A stretch of DNA of 64,000 nucleotides, from NCBI RefSeq assembly GCF_016612535.1, contig NZ_JAENXS010000002.1:558001-622000 (forward strand), given 5' to 3'. The translations under genes were made by a program, and so were the position numbers. The stretch comes from Bradyrhizobium diazoefficiens. GTDB lineage: Bacteria > Pseudomonadota > Alphaproteobacteria > Rhizobiales > Xanthobacteraceae. Each line of letters begins with the position of its first letter. Positions within the stretch are counted from its first letter, which is position 1. The notes beneath the pieces are model-generated. The model saw only the letters and a list, made by a program, of their open reading frames with translations, had not been told where the DNA came from and searched no databases. Positions 36,581 through 43,910 of the stretch are shown here, one piece after another.

Positions 36581-37240
36581 TTAGCTGCTTAGACTCGGCT
36601 TGGATGGTTTCAGTTCATCGTCGGCTTTGACCGCCACGAAGCGGGTACCGGCGCGATCGACCAGCAGGACCATGGTCCCCTGCTGCAGAGGCGACGAGGA
36701 AGGTGCGGCGACTGCCCAGACGAAGTGCCTGTTGCCGTGGACGTCAGCGACGCTGACGCGGCCGGGCGGACCCTGGTCGAGCGGTCCGACGACGACCTCG
36801 CCGACACGGCCGACGAGATCGCCGAGGCCGACCGCGTAGCTTTCATCCTCGGGAATGATCTGCGCGATAGCCCCGCTCGCGGCACGGACCAGCGGGACCG
36901 AGACGGCGACGGCTCCGAGCGAGGCGACGGTGGCCGGCAACGGCCCCGCCACCATCCGTGCGACGTCCTGGATCAGGAAGCCGGTAATGGAGAAGGCGCC
37001 GAGCAGCAGCAGCAGGAAGATCAGCAGCGGCACGCCGCCGACATTGATCCAGGAGATGGCGTTGATCACGCCGTTGTCGCTCGGGTGACTGAAATCGATG
37101 CTGGTGCCGAGCATCTCGCTCAGCGAGGCCCCGACCAGCATTGTGACCACCTCGAGCGAGCCGACGATGAGGATCATGGCCGCGGCGATCGCGAACGGCC
37201 TGACCTCCGGCGCCATGACGTGTTCGAGCAAAGTGCTCAT
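36581..37240 (-). CDS. YqiJ family membrane protein (NfeD-like, OB fold)
   Basis: A 219-residue integral membrane protein with hydrophobic segments at about 15-37, 72-92 and 100-118 (GVPLLIFLLLLLGAFSITG), followed by a soluble beta-rich OB-fold (about 135-205; VGRVGEVVVGPLDQGPPGRVSVADV). YqiJ proteins pair genetically with flotillin-like YqiK, as NfeD does with SPFH proteins. Ten bp separate it from the PspA-like gene and 39 bp from flotillin, so the three probably act together in membrane maintenance. Confidence 0.9.
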   Translation of the reverse strand: MSTLLEHVMAPEVRPFAIAAAMILIVGSLEVVTMLVGASLSEMLGTSIDFSHPSDNGVINAISWINVGGVPLLIFLLLLLGAFSITGFLIQDVARMVAGPLPATVASLGAVAVSVPLVRAASGAIAQIIPEDESYAVGLGDLVGRVGEVVVGPLDQGPPGRVSVADVHGNRHFVWAVAAPSSSPLQQGTMVLLVDRAGTRFVAVKADDELKPSKPSLSS

Positions 37241-37250
37241 GACACATGAC

Positions 37251-38405
37251 TCAGGAGCGCGACTTCAACCGCGCCAGCCTCGCTGCAATCTCCTTGTCGC
37301 GATGCAACGTGCTGAGCTCGTCGATGTCGCTTGAAAACGGGATGGGGGCCGGAACACCGGTGGCACGCGCCACCGCCCTCCCCGCACGCAACGCCTTCGC
37401 CGCCGCCGAGCTGCCGCCGGACTTCCGCCGTGACGTGGAAGCCTGCTGGCTTGCGGCCGCCTCGCTCTTTGCGAGATCGGCGCGGCGCTGCTCGGCATCC
37501 TGGAGCGCCGACAGCACCGCGCGCAGCGAGGTCACGCATTGCTCGATTTTCTCGTTGTTCTCGTCGATGGCACGCGTGAGCACCTCGAACTGCGCCTCCA
37601 GGTCCATCTGCCGCGCGATGCCGGCACGTGCGAGATCGTCGCGGCTGTCAGCGATCGCGCCCTCGATCTTGGGGGCGAGATCGGTCATCTCGCGCTCGAT
37701 TTCGGTGCGGCGGGCGTTGAGCCGGTATTCCTCGGCGCGCGCAGCCGCGAGCGCATCGCGTGCCTCGCTTTCGGCGCGCTCGATCTCGCGGATGGCCTGT
37801 CCGACCACCCCAAGCTTGTTCTTGCCTTCCGCCTGCTCGATCGCGTCATAGGCGATGCCGGCGATCAGACGTCCGACCCGTGACAGGAAGTTTTCGGGAG
37901 CGGCAGCAATGGTATCCATGGCGTTCTCCTCCTCTGGCAGACTGTTCGGCGTGACGCCGTAGTGAACCTCGAAACCGTCGTCGGTGCGGATCAGGTGCGC
38001 GGGCACGCTCTGCCCCCAGCCCTCGGCGTAGCCGGCGTAATCGAAGGGCACGCTGAAGCGCCCTTGGACGGTCGAAATCGAAATGGTGGCCGGGCCCTTG
38101 ATCTTGGCGAGCTTGTCGTCGAGTGGCAGGCGGCGGCCTTGCGCCGCGCGATAGTCGGCGCGGTCGCGCAGACCCAGTGTCACCAGCCGCGACGGCAGCG
38201 CGGTTTCTTTCCGGATCGGGTCATAGGCATGGGCATGCAGCAGGACGACGTTGGAGCCCACATTATGGCTCCGCGCGACCTCATCCAGGATCTCCATCAT
38301 GCGGTCATAGGCCCTGAACGTCGCCTCCATCGCGGCCCTGGCGGCCGGATCGGGGGCTAGCCTGTAACGCAGCGCAGATGGCGCGTTTCGGGGCGATTGG
38401 CTCAT
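37251..38405 (-). CDS. TnpB-front-like domain fused to PspA/IM30-like protein
   Basis: A single 384-residue frame. Residues about 170-330 are a PspA/IM30 coiled coil: FLSRVGRLIAGIAYDAIEQAE, AIREIERAESEARDALAAARAEE, DDLARAGIARQMDLEAQ. PspA binds stressed inner membrane and guards proton leakage. Residues about 12-152 are different: RYRLAPDPAARAAMEATF, then GRFSVPFDYAGYAEGW and HLIRTDDGFEVHYGV, resembling the N-terminal wedge/REC part of TnpB-like proteins, without any RuvC nuclease. The ATG at 38405 is used; GTG at 38414 is possible. A strong Shine-Dalgarno (GAGGAGGAG) before Met163 could restart translation as a free PspA. First gene of the operon with YqiJ and flotillin. Confidence 0.8.
   Translation of the reverse strand: MSQSPRNAPSALRYRLAPDPAARAAMEATFRAYDRMMEILDEVARSHNVGSNVVLLHAHAYDPIRKETALPSRLVTLGLRDRADYRAAQGRRLPLDDKLAKIKGPATISISTVQGRFSVPFDYAGYAEGWGQSVPAHLIRTDDGFEVHYGVTPNSLPEEENAMDTIAAAPENFLSRVGRLIAGIAYDAIEQAEGKNKLGVVGQAIREIERAESEARDALAAARAEEYRLNARRTEIEREMTDLAPKIEGAIADSRDDLARAGIARQMDLEAQFEVLTRAIDENNEKIEQCVTSLRAVLSALQDAEQRRADLAKSEAAASQQASTSRRKSGGSSAAAKALRAGRAVARATGVPAPIPFSSDIDELSTLHRDKEIAARLARLKSRS
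37920..37936 (-). promoter_or_regulatory. Internal Shine-Dalgarno for PspA-length isoform
   Basis: On the minus strand CAGAGGAGGAGAACGCC runs directly into ATG at 37919 (Met163, MDTIAAAPENF). The resulting product, 37251-37919, would have 222 residues, exactly the classical PspA length. The same bases encode Glu-Glu-Glu-Asn in the longer frame. This is either a nested start or the relic of a lost gene boundary. Confidence 0.55.
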
Positions 38406-38415
38406 GGAAAGCACT

Positions 38416-38436
38416 AAAGCACCATTTTGGTGCTTT
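38416..38436. promoter_or_regulatory. Near-perfect NtrC-type box upstream of the PspA-like/flotillin operon
   Basis: AAAGCACC-ATTTT-GGTGCTTT has perfect eight-base arms. Its core GCACCATTTTGGTGC (38419-38433) fits the enteric NtrC consensus of TGCAC(C/T) arms with an AT-rich centre almost exactly. It ends 10 bp before the ATG at 38405, closer than activator sites normally sit, so repression or a downstream-start arrangement is possible. Confidence 0.5.
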
Positions 38437-38600
38437 ACAAGGGGAAAGCTCGATCACGTTCTACTGATCCTTGTGCACGCTAAAGGTTAGTCGCGGTGGC
38501 CGGCGCGAGCGTTCAAGGCGGGCAATCACCTCTAGATCACCGCGGATCAAGACTTCTTGCACGTGCGGGTTGCAATTTGAGACGAAATGCGAGCTCTCGT

Positions 38601-38640
38601 GTCCCGGACGCACCGCTGCGCGCAGCGCTGCGTCCGGGGC
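38601..38640. repeat. Palindromic extragenic repeat
   Basis: GTCCCGGACGCA (38601-38612) is mirrored by TGCGTCCGGGGC (38629-38640) around the self-complementary centre CGCTGCGCGCAGCG. It resembles the GTCCCGGACGC-type extragenic palindromes scattered in Bradyrhizobium genomes. Confidence 0.6.
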
Positions 38641-38779
38641 AGGAGACCGATGTTTGGCTGGAGGTGGCACACGAATACGCCAAAGCCGAATTTCGGTAAA
38701 GTAGAATATTTTCCCGTGAGCGGATTGACCCGTCCATTGGGTGTTTTGCCCGTCAGGCAACGCAAGGGATCGTGGCCTG

Positions 38780-38848
38780 AATGAGCGAAGCGATATCCGG
38801 GGTGTCGCCATGTGCTTGGCCGCCGTCCCGAATATCGCTTCGCTCATT
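38780..38848. repeat. Inverted extragenic repeat (GAGCGAAGCGATAT type)
   Basis: AATGAGCGAAGCGATATCCGGG (38780-38801, shown split: AATGAGCGAAG and CGATATCCGGG) is mirrored at 38827-38848 as CCCGAATATCG then CTTCGCTCATT, with one mismatch and a 25-bp centre. It shares its GAGCGAAGCG core with the repeat at 24370-24390. Confidence 0.65.
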
Positions 38849-39120
38849 GCCCCTGCACGCAATTCCGAATTCGGGTGAACCAAATAATCCCGAATGACGC
38901 GGTCATTTGCACGTCCAGGAAATCAATCAGTGAGATCATTTAACGGAAATATGTCGTCTACTGACTGACATATGCCAGATGAGCGGCGTATCTGCGATCG
39001 GAAGCCGCAGCACTTCACAGCCGTCCACAGTCCATCCGCAGCATATCCACAGCCCGACTATGCCGGATTCGCGAGCCCGCACGAGCTACTTGCTGCGCAC
39101 AAACCCACAGACCAGATATA

Positions 39121-39384
39121 TCAGCCGCCGGCCTGATCGAACACGGAGCGACAAGCCTCGCTCAGGCTTGACCGGTTACGGCGCAGGCACGCGGTGATGG
39201 CGCGGACGTTGGGGATTTCGCCGGCGCAGAGCCGGTAGACGTCGGGGGTGCAGGCCCGGCGCTGTTCCGGGGTTCCCTGTTGCGCCTGGGCGGCGGAGGC
39301 AAACAGCGTCAGGAACAGCCCGACCGTTGAGGCGCGTCGCGCCCGGCTTCTCACGCCCGCACACCGCAAGAACCTCGGCTTCAT
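39121..39384 (-). CDS. Small secreted cysteine-rich-repeat protein
   Basis: An 87-residue protein starting MKPRFLRCAGVRSRARRAST with a signal peptide ending FASAAQAQ. The mature part has the single cysteine-rich repeat ACTPDVYRLCAGEIPNVRAITACLRR...EACRSVF, four cysteines in the pattern used by PF00839-type proteins. Such short exported members occur in multiple copies in Bradyrhizobium; function is unknown. ATG at 39384 is chosen over a frame extension to 39516. Confidence 0.75.
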   Translation of the reverse strand: MKPRFLRCAGVRSRARRASTVGLFLTLFASAAQAQQGTPEQRRACTPDVYRLCAGEIPNVRAITACLRRNRSSLSEACRSVFDQAGG

Positions 39385-39641
39385 AACCAGTCTCCTGTCT
39401 GCCCCTGCTCGCCCGGCCTGCGTTGGCCGGCGCGTGCAAAGGGGTAGGAGGAACAAAGCGCGGGGGATGTGATCTCTTTCACACCGACGCCCCCCATAGG
39501 AACCTAGAGTTTCCACGGGGATTTCAGAAATCGCTAACCAATCGAGTCTCGATCGGCCGATCGCTAAAATGCGACCGATCGGATCAATCGGGTGACAAAC
39601 CGGCTTTGCGACAGTGCGCCATCCGTGTTCCGGGGGGTGTG

Positions 39642-39836
39642 ATGAGCGAAGCCGAATTCAACTTGCTGCTGGATACCGTCCGCGACGCCATGATCAATGA
39701 CGATTTCGCGCCCACGCCGGAGGAGGAATTCGTGCCCCGCTCGTGGAGCTTTCACGTGACGCCCAAGGCCGCGAACGACAATGAGGGGGCCTGGCCCCTC
39801 CTGCCCTTTCCGGACGGCTGGTACGCCGCCTGCTGA
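39642..39836 (+). CDS. Small hypothetical protein
   Basis: A 64-residue acidic protein: MSEAEFNLLLDTVRDAMIND, then a Pro/Glu-rich linker and SWSFHVTPKAANDNEG. A GGGGGGTGTG stretch precedes the ATG at 39642. ANDN-type endings recur in small rhizobial proteins. No domain is recognised and function is unknown. Confidence 0.55.
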   Translation: MSEAEFNLLLDTVRDAMINDDFAPTPEEEFVPRSWSFHVTPKAANDNEGAWPLLPFPDGWYAAC

Positions 39837-39897
39837 GACGCGCTCGGCCAGTCTAATCAGATCTCGCGAACGGACGCGCAACGCGCGCGGCTTGCGA

Positions 39898-40077
39898 TCA
39901 ATTCTTGACGCTCTCCTCGCCGTCCTGCGGCGCCCGGTCGGGTGCGGTCGGCGGGAAGATGCTGTCATAGATCGCGCGCGCCTCGGCAATGAGGCGAGCC
40001 CGCTCCAGCTCGGACTTCGGAATAAATCGGACGATCTCGCCCACTTCTGCTCCAGCGCTCGATGTCGGGAATTGCAT
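39898..40077 (-). CDS. Small conserved Bradyrhizobium-type hypothetical protein
   Basis: A 59-residue protein with the helical core VRFIPKSELERARLIAEARA and YDSIFPP, a motif I recognise from multicopy small proteins of Bradyrhizobium. The start MQFPTSSAG at 40077 is preferred over an extension to 40176. It is located between tRNA-Cys and another small gene. Function is unknown; the Arg/Glu helix suggests a partner-binding role. Confidence 0.65.
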   Translation of the reverse strand: MQFPTSSAGAEVGEIVRFIPKSELERARLIAEARAIYDSIFPPTAPDRAPQDGEESVKN

Positions 40078-40236
40078 CCCTTCGCAGATGCGAAGTCTAT
40101 GCCATCGGGCGTGAATCGAGGGTTTCCAGCAAGCCCCGGGCAAACCCGGTGCACGCGCCCCAGGCGCGCTCCGCATCAGCGAGGGGTGGAATTCGTGCCG
40201 AGATCGATTTTATACTGAAATACCAGAGGCTTGCGA

Positions 40237-40310
40237 TGGAGGCCACGTCGGGACTCGAACCCGAGTAAACGGTTTTGCAGACCGGCGCGTAACCACTCCG
40301 CCACGTGGCC
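40237..40310 (-). tRNA. tRNA-Cys (GCA)
   Basis: A 74-nt cloverleaf with encoded CCA. The acceptor GGCCACG pairs with CGTGGCC; the anticodon loop CTGCAAA carries GCA; the T-arm is CTCGGGTTCGAGTCCCGA, with the expected invariant bases. Discriminator U is as in Cys tRNAs. Confidence 0.97.
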
Positions 40311-40411
40311 CCAACGAGGGCGGAGCAATATAGGGGATCAAGGATTTAGGCAACCGCCTTCGTCCAATCTGCACGCCCAACTTCTGACGCTCCATAGCCC
40401 CGGCTTGCCGC

Positions 40412-40438
40412 AAAAAAGGCCCCGCAGAGCGGGGCCTT
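40412..40438 (-). terminator. Rho-independent terminator of the outer-membrane protein gene
   Basis: On the minus strand AGGCCCCGC-TCTG-CGGGGCCT is followed by TTTTTG, a GC-rich 8-9 bp stem with a T-tract, 26 bp past the porin-like gene's stop. This is the best canonical terminator in the window. Confidence 0.9.
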
Positions 40439-40463
40439 TGCTGTGATGAGAGCGAAGGAACGA

Positions 40464-41234
40464 TCAGTACCTTGCGACGACCGGGCCGCCGAACTTGTAG
40501 TTCAGGCCGATTTTCGCGATCGAGAGTTTGTTCTTGATATCGACGTTGCCCGTAGCGGCCGCACCGACGAGACCCGAGAAGTCGAACACAATGTTCTTCT
40601 TCTGGAAGTCGACGTAGTCGTATTCGATGAACGCGCTCCAGTTTTGGTCGAAGGCGTATTCGGCGCCCAGACCCAACAGCCAGCCAAGCGTCGTGCTGCT
40701 TGAGCTGACGGACCCCACGGCAGGAGCACCAAAACCAGCGGTAACGCCGAGAGTGTGGTCGGTGTGCATCCAGGCCGCGCCGCCCTTGACATAGACAAGG
40801 GTGCGATCGCCGACGACACCACCGAACCGGCCCGTGACGGTCCCCATCCAATTGCTCTTCGCCGTGCACGAAGCGACCCCGGCCAAGCAAGGCGTCGTGC
40901 CCTTCACGTCCATCCCATCAATGTCGCCCTGGACACCGAAGACAGCCCAGCCGGACTGGAAATTGTAGCCGATCTGGCCGCCGCCGAGGAAACCGCTCCT
41001 GCTATTTTGAGCGATGGCGAAGCCGCCGGGGATCGCGCCGCCGGGATTGATGGCGGTCAGCGTCGACTCCGTGGTGCCCCAACCGGCGCCGACGTGGCCG
41101 CCGAGATAAAATCCCGTCCAGCTCCGGACCGCGGCCGGCGCAACGTACGGCGCCTTGACCGCCATATCGGCTGCGAAACCGATCGACGTGGAAGCCAGAA
41201 GGATGGCGGCGGCAGCGGTGAACTTAATTTTCAC
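40464..41234 (-). CDS. Outer-membrane beta-barrel protein (Omp25/RopB type)
   Basis: A 256-residue exported protein with a signal peptide (VKIKFTAAAAILLASTSIGFAAD), mature start ADMAVKAPYVAP, then WTGFYLGGHVGAGWG and alternating aromatic beta strands ending KFGGPVVARY, the classical barrel C-terminus with a terminal aromatic. Two cysteines occur in TTPCLAGVASCTAK. The start is GTG at 41234, with GGAGG 5 nt upstream; an apparent TTG start at 41246 is rejected. Monocistronic with a strong terminator, suggesting an abundant surface protein. Confidence 0.93.
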   Translation of the reverse strand: MKIKFTAAAAILLASTSIGFAADMAVKAPYVAPAAVRSWTGFYLGGHVGAGWGTTESTLTAINPGGAIPGGFAIAQNSRSGFLGGGQIGYNFQSGWAVFGVQGDIDGMDVKGTTPCLAGVASCTAKSNWMGTVTGRFGGVVGDRTLVYVKGGAAWMHTDHTLGVTAGFGAPAVGSVSSSSTTLGWLLGLGAEYAFDQNWSAFIEYDYVDFQKKNIVFDFSGLVGAAATGNVDIKNKLSIAKIGLNYKFGGPVVARY

Positions 41235-41294
41235 GAAAACCTCCAATAGTATGACGATGCAACTACAAGCATATGGATACGCCTACTTTTATGG

Positions 41295-41312
41295 GTTCCC
41301 GGCCGGGAACCA
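41295..41312. promoter_or_regulatory. Perfect 18-bp palindrome upstream of the Omp25-type gene
   Basis: GGTTCCCGG|CCGGGAACC, with no spacer, lies 60 bp upstream of the porin-like GTG start and also downstream of the Wzt-like gene region. It is either a dimeric regulator site or a terminator-like hairpin; no T-run follows on the minus strand. Confidence 0.4.
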
Positions 41313-41451
41313 CTAGTGCTTCAAAGCCACACGGCCCGACATTGAGGCGCCGGTATACAAAGCTGAGAATGTGTCGCCTCAAGCGCCACTTGACGCGACA
41401 GGCCTATCGAACCGCGGAGCGACGACGTCGCGGCGACCACCGGCCGCCTCC

Positions 41452-42215
<764 letters not shown>

Positions 42216-42216
<1 letters not shown>

Positions 42217-43058
42217 CACAGCCAATACGCCACGCGGCGGCGGTATTTTGTGTAGCAGCCCAGCCCAATGACGGCCATGGCGATCGCGTAAGCCAGGCCG
42301 AGCAGCCATTGCTCCGCATCCATCGGCTGCGACAGCAGCGGCCTGCGCACGAGATCGAGCAGCGTCGCGAACGGATTGGCCCGCGTCAGCCAGGCGAACG
42401 CGGTGCCGCGCACGCTGTCCTCGGTCCAGATCACCGGCGTGAGGAAGAAGATGAATTGCAGTCCGCTCACGATCGCAGATCCAATGTCGCGAAAGCGCGC
42501 ACAGAGCAGGCCGAGGGCGAGCGAGCCGCCGAGCAGCACGATGAGCAAGATCGCAAAGCCGGGCACCACGAGCAGCATGGTCCAGTGCAGCGGCCAGGGC
42601 ATCACGACATAAAGCAGCGCGACGATCACGAGATGATGGGCGAAGATGAGCACGTTGCGCGCGACCATTTGCAGCACGTGCACGATCAGCGGCGCCGGCA
42701 CCGCCTTGATCAGATGGCCCGAGGCCACGAAGATGTTGGAGCCCTCCTGAAGCGTGGTGGCGATCAAGGTCCAGACGATCAGGCCGACGGCGAAGGGCGG
42801 CAGGAAGCTGGCGATGTCCTGCTTGAACAGCGCCGCATAGACCGTGCCGACACTGACGATCGTCGCCGCCAGCGTCAGCGTGATCCAGAGCGGTCCGATC
42901 ACGGTTCGCCGGTAGCGTAGCGAGATGTCCATCAGGGCGAGCGTGCCCCAACGATCGAACTGCGCCGCCTGGGCCAGGATCTCCTTCGCTGCGCGCTGAA
43001 TTCGGCTGCCCCTTCTGCTTTCCCGGATTTGCGACGCTGCGACATGATGGCAGGCCAC
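42216..43058 (-). CDS. Polysaccharide ABC transporter permease (Wzm/TagG-like)
   Basis: ABC-2 membrane subunit paired with the ATPase that follows. About 280 residues and six membrane segments; DISLRYRRTVIGPLWITL is the amphipathic N-terminal motif of the Wzm/TagG family. FFLTPVIW and LTRANPFATLLDLVR are also typical. The start is uncertain: GTG at 43058 is reported, but TTG at 43109 is in frame and no Shine-Dalgarno decides. Glycosyltransferases are not in the window, so the exported polymer is unknown. Confidence 0.88.
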
Positions 43059-43133
43059 AGGCCTGTCGGCCGGTGGTCTGTATCTGCCTGCTCTTGGCTG
43101 GGCAATCAACCGTACGGATGAAACCGGCTGATG

Positions 43134-43874
43134 TCAGGCCCGCTTGCGGCGCCGGAAATCGCGCCGGCGGCCTTTTGGCGCGGGCTTTGGCGCCAATTCC
43201 GGCAGCTCGGCCTGAACCTCGCGGTAGCGCGTTAACAGCCGTTCAAAGCTCGCGTTGAGCGTCTCGGCGATGTCGGGCCGCCGCTCCAGGCCGGCCAGCA
43301 GCGTCGCAGCCGCCTCGATGGTCGACAGCCCGTCCTTGCGCGGCTCGCGGCGCAGGCTCCCGTACCGCGAGGGGCGCGCCGGGTTGAGGATCACGCGCTG
43401 GCATTTCAGCATCCAGGGGTTGCGCCACCACAGCGCCTTGGCCTGGCTCCAGGTGCCATCGAGCAGCACCACGCCTTCGAGCTTTCCGAGGATGGCGCGC
43501 TGGTTCTCCGCGACCTCGCCCTTGCGGTTGAGCGCGACGATCTCGCCCTCCACGTCGAGATCGGTCGCGCGCGCCGAGCCGAGATAGAGCACGGCCCAGT
43601 GCGAGGCGTTCTCGATCGGGTGCCCGAGCGCCTTGGACAGGCTCGGCCAGGACAGGCCGACCCGCAGGGTCGCCTTCGGGAAATGCCTTGCAAGCAGCCG
43701 CGCGGTGCCGAGCGCCCTGTCCTGCTCCTGCGGATGCTGGAGGATCAGGAGCCCAAGGCGGTTTTCTACCGGCGAGACACTGTCGCAGATGCACAGCGGC
43801 ATCGGCTTCTGGCAGTGCGGACATTCGGGAATCGGCTCTGCTACGACGGCCGTGGTTTCAGCGGGGTTCGACAT
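43134..43874 (-). CDS. DTW-domain tRNA-uridine aminocarboxypropyltransferase
   Basis: Predicted to add 3-amino-3-carboxypropyl to a tRNA uridine (acp3U) using SAM, like TapT/TuaA. The 246-residue product has an N-terminal zinc site (CPHCQKPMPLCIC), the ILQHPQE segment, and the family hallmark as LDGTWSQAKALWW (D-G-T-W). Its very basic tail (KGRRRDFRRRKRA) suits RNA binding. It is transcribed divergently in function but on the same strand as its neighbours, with 75 bp to the permease gene. Confidence 0.9.
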   Translation of the reverse strand: MSNPAETTAVVAEPIPECPHCQKPMPLCICDSVSPVENRLGLLILQHPQEQDRALGTARLLARHFPKATLRVGLSWPSLSKALGHPIENASHWAVLYLGSARATDLDVEGEIVALNRKGEVAENQRAILGKLEGVVLLDGTWSQAKALWWRNPWMLKCQRVILNPARPSRYGSLRREPRKDGLSTIEAAATLLAGLERRPDIAETLNASFERLLTRYREVQAELPELAPKPAPKGRRRDFRRRKRA

Positions 43875-43910
43875 GCCGCCGCTATACGCTTGAAGCGGCG
43901 CTTCAACAAC

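Larger units (their letters stand above)
38406..39120. other. Spacer with repeats, 715 bp, no credible gene
   Basis: Open frames here are short and lack ribosome sites or protein-like composition. Contents: an NtrC-type box at 38416-38436, palindromic extragenic repeats at 38601-38640 and 38780-38848, and a run of CNCAG motifs about 10-11 bp apart at 39005-39052. Confidence 0.55.

Noticed and set aside
38419..38433. Reading the GCACC-N5-GGTGC palindrome as a Rho-independent terminator
   Set aside because: No T-run follows on either strand and no gene ends there, while spacing and bases match NtrC sites better.
38461..38883. 140-codon minus-strand frame in the repeat-bearing spacer
   Set aside because: It reads through two palindromic repeats, lacks a ribosome site and has no coherent composition.
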